27,008 bases of DNA from contig NZ_SMMH01000038.1 in assembly GCF_004634215.1 (NCBI RefSeq), positions 1 through 27,008 of the forward strand. The letters run 5' to 3'. This DNA is from Deinococcus fonticola (lineage in GTDB: Bacteria > Deinococcota > Deinococci > Deinococcales > Deinococcaceae). Position numbers and translations under genes: made by a program. Positions 16,551-24,158 of this stretch are shown here, one piece after another. How positions within the stretch are numbered: position 1 is the stretch's first letter; the number at the start of each line of letters is the position of its first letter. The notes under the pieces were generated by a model. That model saw only the letters and a list, made by a program, of their open reading frames with translations. It ran no database searches and was not told the origin of the DNA.

Positions 16551-16577
16551 AATTGTACTATTATTAAGTGGACAAAT
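16551..16577. promoter_or_regulatory. Imperfect inverted repeat in the divergent XRE/lipoprotein region
   Basis: AATTGTAC (16551-16558) and GGACAAAT (16570-16577) are inverted half-sites of the type WTTGTMC, with an 11-base spacer (about 19 bases centre to centre). TTGTAC-like half-sites are typical of XRE regulators. On the plus strand the right arm overlaps TGGACA, a possible -35 for the lipoprotein gene. Confidence 0.4.
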
Positions 16578-16622
16578 ACGTTTAGAGCATAAAACAGGGT
16601 TGACTGCTCTACGAGGTTCACT

Positions 16623-17204
16623 ATGAAGCGAATTGCCCTCACGACCGTCCTCGGCCTGACGCTGCTTTCCAGTTGCCAGAACAACAAAGCCCCAGACGCT
16701 CAGGCGCTCCTGGGTATCGCGCAGCAGGCCCATCCCACGGTGCCTTACTGCACCGAAATCAATCCCTATGGCCCGTACATCATCGGCCACACCCTGCAGG
16801 TGTCGCACAACGACAGGAAGGTCGACCCGCGCTTCGCCCAACTCGAAGGAACCAAGCTCATCACCATTTCGCCGCCCCCGGCTGGCTATGACCCCAATTC
16901 TCTCGACGACTACACCGAAACAGTTACCCCGAGCGCAACGATGCTCAGCATTGCCAAGGACGTGATGCAGCCCGGGGGCAAGACGATTTGCCGAGGCGAC
17001 CTCAAACTGACCGAGGTCACCGAGGTGACCAAACCTCAGAACGGCGTGATTCAAGCCAGAGGACACTACACCTACACGCCGAAAGCCTGGAATACGCCAG
17101 CAATCGAAGAACTCTTCCACTTCCCCGGCAAACCGGAGACGGAGCGTCCGCTCACGTTCCGGCAGATGCAGGACAACTCGTGGAAACTCGACGAAAACCA
17201 GTAA
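16623..17204 (+). CDS. Lipoprotein of unknown function
   Basis: The product has 193 residues with a clear lipoprotein signal peptide ending LLSSC (Cys18). A globular domain follows, containing GHTLQVSHNDRKVDPRF and a region ending in GKTICRGDLKLTEV. I recognise no family. GAGG lies about 9 bases before the ATG. A small membrane-protein gene follows after 13 bases and is probably co-transcribed. Control by the divergent XRE protein is likely from position only. Confidence 0.75.
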   Translation: MKRIALTTVLGLTLLSSCQNNKAPDAQALLGIAQQAHPTVPYCTEINPYGPYIIGHTLQVSHNDRKVDPRFAQLEGTKLITISPPPAGYDPNSLDDYTETVTPSATMLSIAKDVMQPGGKTICRGDLKLTEVTEVTKPQNGVIQARGHYTYTPKAWNTPAIEELFHFPGKPETERPLTFRQMQDNSWKLDENQ

Positions 17205-17217
17205 ACAAGGGCTGAAA

Positions 17218-17607
17218 ATGACCAAAAAGACAGGAGAAGTGGAATTTTATAGGGACGCGGGTGTCACGGTCACCAGCGCCAGGTTCTCGACGAACGGTCA
17301 AACGATTGCAATGAGTGGCGTGACCTCCGTCTCGATTCACAAAGACCCTATGGGGGCGATTGAGGTGGGCTGCCTCATTACTGGTTTGCCGCTCCTTTAC
17401 TGGGGATTCACGTCCCCGGACGCGAGGCCTGTGTTGCTTCTCGGCTTCGCACTGGTCGGTTTTGCCGCGTGGATTATCAGCAAGCCAGTTTATTCGCTGA
17501 TCTTGACCTCGAATTCTGGCAAAAAGAAGATGCTGAAAACGAAAAACAAGGAGCGCCTGGTCAAAATCGCGGCGGCAGTCGAAGATGCCGTTATCTACCG
17601 TGGCTGA
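17218..17607 (+). CDS. Small membrane protein, DUF6232-like
   Basis: The product has 129 residues. The N-terminal part reads EVEFYRDAGVTVTSARFSTN followed by GQTIAMSGVTSVSI. Two adjacent hydrophobic segments follow (about residues 45-60 and 67-85), then a basic tail with KKKMLKTKNKERLVKIAAAV. This order (an N-terminal beta part, then two helices, then a beta/helical end) matches the DUF6232 family of small bacterial membrane proteins of unknown role. It lies 13 bases after the lipoprotein gene. The family call is from memory of the pattern and moderately sure. Confidence 0.65.
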   Translation: MTKKTGEVEFYRDAGVTVTSARFSTNGQTIAMSGVTSVSIHKDPMGAIEVGCLITGLPLLYWGFTSPDARPVLLLGFALVGFAAWIISKPVYSLILTSNSGKKKMLKTKNKERLVKIAAAVEDAVIYRG

Positions 17608-18020
17608 ACTTTCCACGTCGACAGCAGGAAGAAATCATTGATATCCCTTTGAGTCTTCCCGGATACCCCCGTCGCAAAAAGATCGCTGCCTCTTTAATCG
17701 GATGGTCTACTTCCTGCAGGCAACGTTGCCAAGTGACTGTTGTGAGCCACTGAGTCCGGATGTCCTGTTTGGTCTGCCAGTCAGTATGTCCATGTCGGGA
17801 GAACCAGCAAGGCCACTTTTGAAGCCACCAAAAATAAGGCTGTGCGAAAGCCAAATGTTCGCACAGCCAATTCGTTGAAGTTATCTGTTACTACCCAAGA
17901 AGTTCCTCGCGGCCCCTGACTTTCTAAGATTAGGAAGAGCGCTTGATTCACAGCATCCTTCGTGACGCTATTCTTGCCCCTGGTTCCCGGAATGTCCGGA
18001 AGACACCGGAGCAGACAAAA
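17608..18020. other. Intergenic region with one strong hairpin
   Basis: A minus-strand frame of 87 codons (17591-17854) exists, but it starts in the loop of the hairpin, has no ribosome-binding site and overlaps the previous gene's end. I do not call it, though an eroded transposase or orphan gene cannot be excluded. The hairpin at 17838-17868 is listed separately. Confidence 0.4.
17829..17868 (-). terminator. Rho-independent terminator for the minus-strand gene at 18021
   Basis: A perfect 11-bp stem GGCTGTGCGAA/TTCGCACAGCC with a 9-base loop is followed on the minus strand by TTATTTTTGG. It lies about 150 bases after the stop of the minus-strand gene. Confidence 0.7.
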
Positions 18021-18452
18021 TTAATAACGCATTTGGGACTCTATAAAGTCTGAAGAGAGATCAACGCCGAGATTCCGGATAAAAACTGTTTCTTCAGAGA
18101 CGTAACGAAAGAGCAGAGCGTAAATTTCAAAATCGCCTGCTCGCTCCAACTTCTCCAACAACGATTGGCTGCTGGGATGGTGGGAATCCTGCAACTCGTA
18201 TCTGATGTAGCGGAGAGTAATGGCCTCGGTCATGGTCCCGTTGAAAGTGTAGAAGAGGCACTCGACTTCCCCGTCTTCCAGTTCGGGCAGATTGTAATAG
18301 CCCATGCGGAGGCCCTGAGCCAGAAGAGTCAGCGTTTTTTCAAGCGAGCCGAATCTCTTGAGTTCGAAAGCGTCAGCAGAAGAAATCTTCACGGCGATGT
18401 CGCCGGATTCCGCCTTGATTTGAGCTTTTTCTTCGTCAGTGTACGTTTTCAT
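18021..18452 (-). CDS. Unknown acidic protein
   Basis: The product has 143 residues (MKTYTDEEKAQIKAESGDIA). AGGAAA lies about 13 bases before the ATG, rather far. The protein is acidic, mostly helical and soluble; I recognise no family. It lies between the membrane protein and the integrase and is followed by a strong terminator, so it is likely a separate transcript. It may be cargo of the element that carried the integrase (inference). Confidence 0.6.
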   Translation of the reverse strand: MKTYTDEEKAQIKAESGDIAVKISSADAFELKRFGSLEKTLTLLAQGLRMGYYNLPELEDGEVECLFYTFNGTMTEAITLRYIRYELQDSHHPSSQSLLEKLERAGDFEIYALLFRYVSEETVFIRNLGVDLSSDFIESQMRY

Positions 18453-18595
18453 AACGTCATTTCCTGTAGTGCATACGGTTTTGCCGTCATGCCGATAGAT
18501 GGTCTTGGTGTGGGTTCTACCTGAGAATTGGAGGGCAAGAGGTCAACAGGTTCCCTGGAGAGAGTGGCAACCAGGTTGACAATCTCTTTCACCCC

Positions 18596-19855
18596 TTATG
18601 GCGGCACGGAGGTGCGACAACGATACTCGTCGTCAGTGGAATCTGTTCCGGCTTCTTCTTTTCTCAAGGACACACGCAGTTTTTTCTGTTCCTCATGGTT
18701 TGAATGAACGTAAAAATCGGTGGTGGTAGAGATCTTGGCGTGACCGAGGTGTTTGCTGATAGCCGTGATGGAATGCCCTTCAGCGACAAGGAGCGAGGCG
18801 CGAGTGTGACGCAATTTGTGTGGCGAGAGTCGGGGCACCTGAGCCATGTCGCAAATCCGCTGCATCGCCTGGCGGAGCGTGTTGTGCAGGAGTGGGAGTT
18901 GCTGTTTCGCTACTCCCGCTTTGCGCTGTGGTTGCCGCAGGAACGCGAACAGATAATCCGTTTCGGGCTGTCCGGTAGACGCTGCTTCAATTTTCGAGAG
19001 TTCCAGTCGCCTATTCAGGATTTCGACCGCTTCCGCTTCCAAAAAGACGAGGCGGTTGGACTCTTTGGTTTTGGTTTCGTTCTCGTACACTGTGCTCCGA
19101 AACTCAGAACGGGTTTTGGTAACGGCAATGGCGATTGTGCCGTCCTCCTGAACCAGAATGTCCGAGCGGCGCAGCGCCGTGAGTTCCCCAATGCGTAACC
19201 CCGTCCACAGGAGGAAACTGATTGGCAGGCCAAGCGGTTCCTTGGCGCAGACTTCAAGGAGACGGATGGACTGTTCCCGGTCATAGGAACGAACCTGCGC
19301 CGTCACCTTCTTACGCCGCTGCGGTTTTGCATCCCGGGTCGGGTTCTGCGAGGGCGGAAGGAGTTCTTCAGCAATGGCCCATTTGTATGCACCGGAAAGT
19401 AGCGAAGCGATCTGTCTCTGTCCACTGTTCCCGAGTTTCTGTGCGGTGAGTTTCTGGTAGTAGGAGCGCAACATTTTCGGCGTGATGGCCCCGGCTTTCT
19501 GGGAGCCGAGATGCGGCTTGATGTACGTGGCGTGCAGCGAGGCGTTGTGCAGGGTGGTGCGAAACGACCAGCGACGGTCTTTCTCGTCCTCGTTGGCCTG
19601 AGGGTCGTGCGCCATGTAACTGCGGTAACTCTCAAGCAGGGTATCGAGCGTGAGGTTGTCAGCCCTCGGCATATCCCCATGCCGGGCTTTCTCGCGTGCC
19701 TCCTGCGCATCCCGCCGCGCCTCGGTCATCGTGCGGCTTGTGCCGGTTGCCCGGCCCTTGGTGCCGTCTCGGTATTCGACGGTGATCCGCTACCGGATGT
19801 GGCCGCTCGGCAGTGTCTTGAAACTGCCTTCGTTGTGGCCTCGTTTCTGCTTCAT
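18596..19855 (-). pseudogene. Tyrosine integrase with an in-frame amber codon at codon 22
   Basis: The natural start is the ATG at 19855 with AAGGTG upstream, giving MKQKRGHNEGSFKTLPSGHIR and then TAG at 19790-19792. The same frame continues RITVEYRDGTKGRATGTSRT and on through the whole protein, 419 codons in all. The amber replaces what is probably a Trp (TGG) in the arm-binding N-terminal domain. The catalytic residues are intact: Arg in GLRIGELTAL, HKLRHTRAS (HxxR), LGHAKISTT and the Tyr nucleophile in DFYVHS. An ATG at 19729 could restart translation 42 codons in, but the product would lack the arm-binding fold. So this is a recent pseudogene, a read error, or a suppressed/regulated gene. 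Confidence 0.85.
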
Positions 19856-19882
19856 AACTTCACCTTAAAGATCGGAATTCTG

Positions 19883-19898
19883 TTTGCCAAGCGGCAAA
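19883..19898. promoter_or_regulatory. Short hairpin in the integrase leader
   Basis: TTTGCC/GGCAAA with a 4-base loop lies 28-43 bases before the integrase ATG. It may be an operator or a leader structure; position is the only support. Confidence 0.3.
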
Positions 19899-20007
19899 AA
19901 CAAAGAAAAATGCCAGCGTACGGAGCAGCACGCCAGCGTGAATATTTGTCTAGATATGTGGCGGGTTTCTGTCTCTGGTGGCCCCCTGCAACCAGTTGAG
20001 TCTGAGG

Positions 20008-20532
20008 TCATGCGAGCGGATGAACTTGAGGCAGATTGACCCCAAGAAGCGGGATGGCGGTCGTCGTGACCAGTGTCGGCGGATCAAGCAGGATAACCTC
20101 GCCTTGAAGCGCATATTTACGCTCGTCCAATTCCTTACCGACGAGCACGAAACTTTGCCCCGTGGAGGTCACGGCGATCTGGGTATCACCAATATTTCTG
20201 GTATGAGCGAGCAGGATGATCTCGTCACCAATTCTGGTATCGGAGTAGTCCGTATATGACAGACCATCTTCCCGACCAGCATCGACTGGACGACAGTCAT
20301 GCAGTAGCAGTGCGACCTGTCTCCTGCGTACCAATTCCCCGGTCACTTGTACCCGCATGCCATTTGGGGGGAGCCACGAAAATGGTTCACCAATCAGCAG
20401 TAGCTTCTGCTCGTGCTGCTGGAGATACGTTTTACCGAGATGCCTGAAAAACTGACCTTCAAAGCAGAGGAATTCGCCATCCGCGATGAACGAAATCTGG
20501 GTCAAATTGACTCTGGGATAGGTCTGTACCAT
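20008..20532 (-). CDS. Unknown protein with two repeat-like beta-rich halves
   Basis: The product has 174 residues. AGGAAGG precedes the ATG at good spacing. Two halves look alike. The first has FLCFEGQFFRHLGKTYL, then PPNGMRVQVTGELVRRR, then VALLLHD. The second has GDEIILLAHTRNIGDTQIAV, then YALQGEVILLDPPTLVTTTA. Each resembles a small OB-like barrel with a G-x-V/L-x-V-x-G-E strand. The repeat and the fold are inferences by eye. The gene lies between the broken integrase and the TnpB-like operon. I do not recognise the family. Confidence 0.6.
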   Translation of the reverse strand: MVQTYPRVNLTQISFIADGEFLCFEGQFFRHLGKTYLQQHEQKLLLIGEPFSWLPPNGMRVQVTGELVRRRQVALLLHDCRPVDAGREDGLSYTDYSDTRIGDEIILLAHTRNIGDTQIAVTSTGQSFVLVGKELDERKYALQGEVILLDPPTLVTTTAIPLLGVNLPQVHPLA

Positions 20533-20884
20533 GCGTACCTTCCTGTAATGGATTAATCACCTATTTCGATAGTGATATGAACGAAAAGACCCGCCAACGG
20601 CGGGTGATGTTGTTGAAGGCGTTGAGGCTGTTTCAAGGGTGGCTTTTTTGCGATACGGGCTGTCAAAACGGGAAGTGGGCAGCCGACAATTTGGTGAAAG
20701 GGTACAGTTCTCTGGTGAGGTTGTTTGCAAGTTGAGCGCATTTCCGTCGGTTGCCCACGCCCCGGCTTTGCCACTTCAGCCTGCAAAGGAGGCTGTGTTC
20801 ATCCCTGCACCCTCGCCGTGTACTCACCTGACAAGGCAAAAAATATCCGGGAACTCAGCCCGGATGCAGGGGGAACGAGTGCTC
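20533..20884. other. Intergenic region between the unknown gene and the TnpB-like operon
   Basis: No convincing gene. It holds the operon terminator (20834-20865) and a second hairpin ACCCGCC/GGCGGGT (20589-20605) followed on the minus strand by CTTTTCG, a possible back-up terminator. The start region of the minus-strand gene at 20532 lies at its left edge. Confidence 0.5.
20834..20865 (-). terminator. Rho-independent terminator of the TnpB-like operon
   Basis: ATCCGGG/CCCGGAT forms a 7-bp stem with a 7-base loop, followed on the minus strand by ATATTTTTTGCC. It begins 20 bases after the stop of the last operon gene and marks the 3' end of the three-gene unit. Confidence 0.85.
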
Positions 20885-22153
20885 CTACCACCACTCGGTC
20901 AGGAGGACGTTGCCATGGAGTTGCTGCCCAAAGAGGGTCGTCAGCACCCGCTGTCGCCGGGCGTGGGAGACGCCCCACACCGTCCTGAACCCTCGCTCGG
21001 AGAAGGTCGTCAGTTTGGTCTGGATGGTGTCACGACTGTAGGTTCCGTTGTCGTATTCGAGAGCAAGTTCAGCACCATCCTCAGCAGTCCAGAGGGCATC
21101 CGGCGACTCGAGTTTGATGAGTCCCCGGAATTCGGCCCTGTACCTCTCCGGGTCAGGAGGGATATCCAGAAGGTGCCGCATACACCCGGTTCCGGCCCGG
21201 TGCGCCAGGCGGGAGTCGGCCTGCTGAGCGAGGCGGCGGTCTAAGGTCAGGAAGCTCACGCGGGTTTCACTGGTCGCCTGCCGTGGCGAGGTGCGGAGTG
21301 TAGTGATGACCTGAAGAGCTTTGAGGAGATCGGCGGCCTCGAGGCCATAGAACCGTCTGAGTAAAGCCACACTCATGACGCCGTCGACCTCAATGCTCTG
21401 GAGAGCAGCAGCAACCCTGACGCTCCTTTCCTGCTGGAGAATGTGCAAAACGTGTCCGGGGAAATCGAGGTACTTCGGATTGGTTTTCCATTCCTCGCCT
21501 CCTAGATATGGCCCCTCCGCAGGCTGTTCCGGATGGGGGCCTGGATGCTGGTACCGGGCGAGCATACTGCCGCTGATGGTCTGCGGACGAACCTCCAGAA
21601 CCTTCAGGAAAGACCCGTATCTCTCGGCTAACCGCCGTCCCTTCTTCGCATTCGGCACAGCCAGGATGACCGTAAAGTTGTGGAGCAAGGCCTGACTCTT
21701 CAGTCGCTCTGCAACGCGACCGATGTGCCTGCGCGAGAAGCCGTCTGCCGTCACTTTGGCGCAGAAGAGCGCGGGGCCATCCGGTGTAATCACCTCGCAA
21801 AACCTGTGGGTCGTATCGAAGGTTTCCAGATCGACAGTCTCTGATGCGGTGCTCTGACGCCAGCCCAGGTGCTGCAGGGCCAGCCGGGTGTACGCCATGT
21901 TGATATGCCACTCGGTGCTGCCGGAATACTCCAGTGAACCGTATACAGCGCGTTGCCCGGCAGCCGAGAGCAGAACGAGTGGCCCGATTTCCGTGGAAGT
22001 TACTGTCAGGAGTTTATCCTCCACAAATTGCCGGAAGCGTTCGTTGGGGAGGTGTTGCCTCACCTCCTGCTCTGTCCAGGCGTAGTCAGCGCTGTAGAGC
22101 CTGTGCAGAAGATGCCGCTCTGCTTCCGTCAGAGGGATCTCAGACTTCTTCAT
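20885..22153 (-). CDS. Replication-relaxation/PD-D-E-K-like protein, third gene of the TnpB-like operon
   Basis: The product has 422 residues. The N-terminal 70 residues look like a winged helix (LTEAERHLLHRLYSADYAWT). The middle has a PDGPALFCAKV segment with RRHIGRVAERLKSQ after it. The C-terminal part has PDALW (351-355), ALEYDNGTYS (364-373) and a Lys at 380, then RTVWGVSHARR. This pattern (PDAL, a hydrophobic E-x-D strand, then K) resembles the replication-relaxation family and a PD-(D/E)xK fold with ExD in place of ExK, so nuclease activity is not assured. The middle part may be a degenerate second copy of the same fold. The start overlaps the stop of the 174-residue gene (ATGA), so the two are translationally coupled. 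A terminator follows at 20 bases. The family call is tentative. Confidence 0.65.
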   Translation of the reverse strand: MKKSEIPLTEAERHLLHRLYSADYAWTEQEVRQHLPNERFRQFVEDKLLTVTSTEIGPLVLLSAAGQRAVYGSLEYSGSTEWHINMAYTRLALQHLGWRQSTASETVDLETFDTTHRFCEVITPDGPALFCAKVTADGFSRRHIGRVAERLKSQALLHNFTVILAVPNAKKGRRLAERYGSFLKVLEVRPQTISGSMLARYQHPGPHPEQPAEGPYLGGEEWKTNPKYLDFPGHVLHILQQERSVRVAAALQSIEVDGVMSVALLRRFYGLEAADLLKALQVITTLRTSPRQATSETRVSFLTLDRRLAQQADSRLAHRAGTGCMRHLLDIPPDPERYRAEFRGLIKLESPDALWTAEDGAELALEYDNGTYSRDTIQTKLTTFSERGFRTVWGVSHARRQRVLTTLFGQQLHGNVLLTEWW

Positions 22154-22674
22154 CGCGCTTTCCGTCCCCGGCGGGCAGGTTTGTCTCTGGTCAGCCGCAG
22201 TCGCCGCAGGCTCAACAACCGCTCGAAATCGTCTGCACCCTGTTCGAGCCGAGTCAGGCTGGTTTCCAGGTTTCCGACATGCCGCAGTACCGCGTACCGC
22301 GATTCCTGGCGCTGCTCATTCAGCCAGGTCTCAAAGCGTTCGTCGGGGAGAACCAGTTCCTCCTGCTGCTCCAGGGTGACTTCCTCCCCAAGCTCAGTGA
22401 GGATGGTTTTTTTGAACGTTTTGCCGATTTCGGGCAAGGCGCGAATGACTTCAGCAGCGACTCCGGCCTCCCAGTTCCTGAAAATCAGGTGGCACTCGAT
22501 AGCCGGTATGGACTTGACGATGGCGCTCAGGCGGACAGGCGTGGTGGGCATCCTGGGCTGGGTGGTGGGGACAGCCTGCTTGACTTCAACAGCGGGTTTG
22601 AGCGGTGTCTGGGCGGTGGCTTCGGGCTGAGCGGGAAAGGGCAGGGCGGGCCGGTCATCGTTTGGATTTGTCAT
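22150..22674 (-). CDS. Unknown protein, second gene of the TnpB-like operon
   Basis: The product has 174 residues. The first 45 are proline-rich and probably disordered; the rest is predicted helical or coiled-coil (TLEQQEELVLPDERFETWLN, then NLETSLTRLEQGADDFERLL). The C-terminal end is strongly basic (TRDKPARRGRKAR), suggesting nucleic-acid or acidic-partner binding. It is coupled by an ATGA overlap to the 422-residue gene and starts 49 bases after the TnpB-like stop. I do not recognise a family. As a small adaptor between the other two products it would make sense, but that is inference. Confidence 0.7.
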   Translation of the reverse strand: MTNPNDDRPALPFPAQPEATAQTPLKPAVEVKQAVPTTQPRMPTTPVRLSAIVKSIPAIECHLIFRNWEAGVAAEVIRALPEIGKTFKKTILTELGEEVTLEQQEELVLPDERFETWLNEQRQESRYAVLRHVGNLETSLTRLEQGADDFERLLSLRRLRLTRDKPARRGRKAR

Positions 22675-22693
22675 GCCTCATGGTCACTGCGCG

Positions 22694-22711
22694 AGGGTGG
22701 ATCCGCACCCT
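22694..22711 (-). promoter_or_regulatory. Hairpin in the gap after the TnpB-like gene
   Basis: AGGGTG/CACCCT with a 6-base loop lies in the 49-base gap between the TnpB-like gene and the 174-residue gene. The 3' end of tnpB genes normally encodes the guide (omega) RNA, so this is where a guide-like RNA would be expected. The stem is short and proves nothing alone. Confidence 0.3.
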
Positions 22712-22723
22712 GGTGTGCCAGCC

Positions 22724-23806
22724 TCAGCCTGCCCCGTAACGCTCAATCCCCGCCAGGAGGACGTTGCGAGCACCGACCTGGTGGGCGTTTCCACGGTGTC
22801 CACAGCGGTCACAATGGAACGAGTCACCTCTGCGCTGGCCCTTATAGAGAACCCGTTCCCGTTCACGGCAGCAGGGGCAATAGGTGCTCGTGAACCTGGC
22901 TGGTAACCGCTTAAAGAGGTGCTGTGCGGTGTGCATGTACTGACTGAGACTGCTGAAATGGTAATCGTGAATGGCCCGGTCACGAGCATCGAAAATGAAA
23001 TTTCTGTTCATCCCCTTGTGGCTGAGCTTTTCGGAAAAGACGTGTGAAGCGTGGTAATTCAGCCAGGCAATGACAGCCTCAGTATCCAGGCGGCCACTCG
23101 CGTAAGTCAGGTGCTCGTGCAGTTTTCTGGCCCCCGGAGTCAAGCTCATGACTTTCACGGCATTGAGATGGCTGAGGGAGGTGGGCTTGAATTCCTGGCT
23201 CTGTCCGGCAGCGGTGTAGGCATAGGCAACCGGGTCGAGACCGACATCCAGGCCAACCGCCACTTTGTTCTGGCCTGTTCTCCCGGATCGGTACTGGGAC
23301 TGGCAGGTCAGGCCCAGGAGCCAGTCACCTTTGAGGTTTTGCCGAAGATAAGTCTGCTCTGGTCGCCAGATGGATTTGTATGTGGTCGGCTCCTTTACCA
23401 GACGCGGGCGTGGATCGGGTTGTCGCCCCCTGCTGACCCGGGATTCGAGCAGAGCGACAAACCGCTCAGGAGACCAGTCGGGTTCGGGATGTCGCGCTGC
23501 TTTCAACAGGACATCGATGTCCGGGTACTGCTCGAATCCCGGAGAGGCGAGAACCATCGCGCGGTAAGCGGTGGTTGGCTGGTGGTTTAACTGCGCCATG
23601 ATTTCCTGCCCGGCGATGGTCAGGAGTTCGTCGTTGATGACCTGTATCCGGCTGGCTGGACTGAGTTGATAGGTCAGGTCGCCGCGTGGCCCGCACTGGT
23701 TCGCACGGCAGGCAATGAGGTGATTTTGGTCGATGAGGTCGCTGATGGTGGAGTAGCTCGGGCGGAGGATCTTCATCCAGTGGTGATCGGTGGTGGTGTA
23801 GGGCAT
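22724..23806 (-). CDS. Divergent TnpB/Cas12-like protein with a degenerate RuvC-III
   Basis: The product has 360 residues. The start at 23806 is chosen because CGGAG lies about 7 bases before it; the frame extends 6 codons further without a site. Hallmarks of TnpB in order: RuvC-I VGLDVGLDPVAYAYT (Asp187), RuvC-II FSEKLSHKGMNRN (Glu259, matching the usual EDLNVKGM), a zinc ribbon C310-x2-C313...C332-x2-C335 after RFTST, and the end GNAHQVGARNVL. In active TnpB the last motif reads NADxNAARNIL; here the catalytic Asp is His342 and the next Asn is changed too. The N-terminal 175 residues are unlike typical TnpB. There is no TnpA and no clear IS end, and two further genes follow on the strand. 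A domesticated, possibly nuclease-dead RNA-guided protein is the best reading; an eroded transposon relic is the alternative. Confidence 0.75.
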   Translation of the reverse strand: MPYTTTDHHWMKILRPSYSTISDLIDQNHLIACRANQCGPRGDLTYQLSPASRIQVINDELLTIAGQEIMAQLNHQPTTAYRAMVLASPGFEQYPDIDVLLKAARHPEPDWSPERFVALLESRVSRGRQPDPRPRLVKEPTTYKSIWRPEQTYLRQNLKGDWLLGLTCQSQYRSGRTGQNKVAVGLDVGLDPVAYAYTAAGQSQEFKPTSLSHLNAVKVMSLTPGARKLHEHLTYASGRLDTEAVIAWLNYHASHVFSEKLSHKGMNRNFIFDARDRAIHDYHFSSLSQYMHTAQHLFKRLPARFTSTYCPCCRERERVLYKGQRRGDSFHCDRCGHRGNAHQVGARNVLLAGIERYGAG

Positions 23807-23822
23807 GGAACTCCGAAATGGC

Positions 23823-23847
23823 AACGCCGCCCACGGTGGACGGCGTC
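23823..23847 (-). promoter_or_regulatory. Strong hairpin in the leader of the TnpB-like gene
   Basis: On the minus strand ACGCCGTCCAC pairs with GTGGGCGGCGT (11 pairs, one of them G-U in RNA), ending about 17 bases before the start codon and 8 before the Shine-Dalgarno. It could hinder translation, attenuate transcription or be a binding site. It is not a terminator as no T-run follows. Confidence 0.5.
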
Positions 23848-23892
23848 TTGAGTGAACTGGGTTTTGTAAAGACGAGGGTGGCTGTACGACAT

Positions 23893-23922
23893 TGAAAACC
23901 CACTCGATTTAGCGGGTTTTCA
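23893..23922 (-). promoter_or_regulatory. Second hairpin upstream of the TnpB-like operon
   Basis: TGAAAACCC/GGGTTTTCA forms a perfect 9-bp stem with a 12-base loop. It lies about 90-115 bases before the operon's first start codon. It could be an operator, a relic of a transposon end (IS200/IS605 ends carry such hairpins) or part of a small RNA. Confidence 0.45.
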
Positions 23923-24158
23923 GGGCATTTGAGTCGTTTTTAAGGCAGTTAGAGGTATTCCAGGTGATTCCTTTTTTGGCCCAGACCCGCTTTCAGGGGA
24001 GGTAGAGCCTGATGGTTGGTGTACTGTCTCACCACACCGCGCAGCGGTGATTCTTTTCAGAAAGGTGTAGTCCTTGCACCCTGTTTCAGCGGTCACCCCC
24101 CTGTCTCTTCCATGCATCAGATGCAGTTGTCTTCCATGTCCACTAAACTGTGCTGACC

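Larger units (their letters stand above)
23807..24158. other. Divergent region between the TnpB-like operon and the HsdR gene
   Basis: No gene. It holds the leader and probably the promoter of the TnpB-like operon, including hairpins at 23823-23847 and 23893-23922. It also holds the upstream region of the restriction gene, with a hairpin CACCGC/GCGGTG at 24035-24049 and repeats of TGTC(TC)TTCCATG at about 24102-24138 flanking TGCATCAGATGCA. No array of spaced repeats is present. Confidence 0.5.

Noticed and set aside
17591..17854. 87-codon frame on the minus strand after the small membrane protein
   Set aside because: It starts inside a terminator loop, lacks a ribosome-binding site and overlaps the preceding gene's end. 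A transposase relic remains possible but cannot be shown.
20553..20786. 77-codon frame on the minus strand before the unknown beta-rich protein
   Set aside because: It runs through two hairpins, is proline- and glutamine-rich and has no start signal.
23807..24158. CRISPR-like array beside the TnpB-like operon
   Set aside because: Only isolated hairpins and two short direct repeats are present; no regularly spaced repeats exist.
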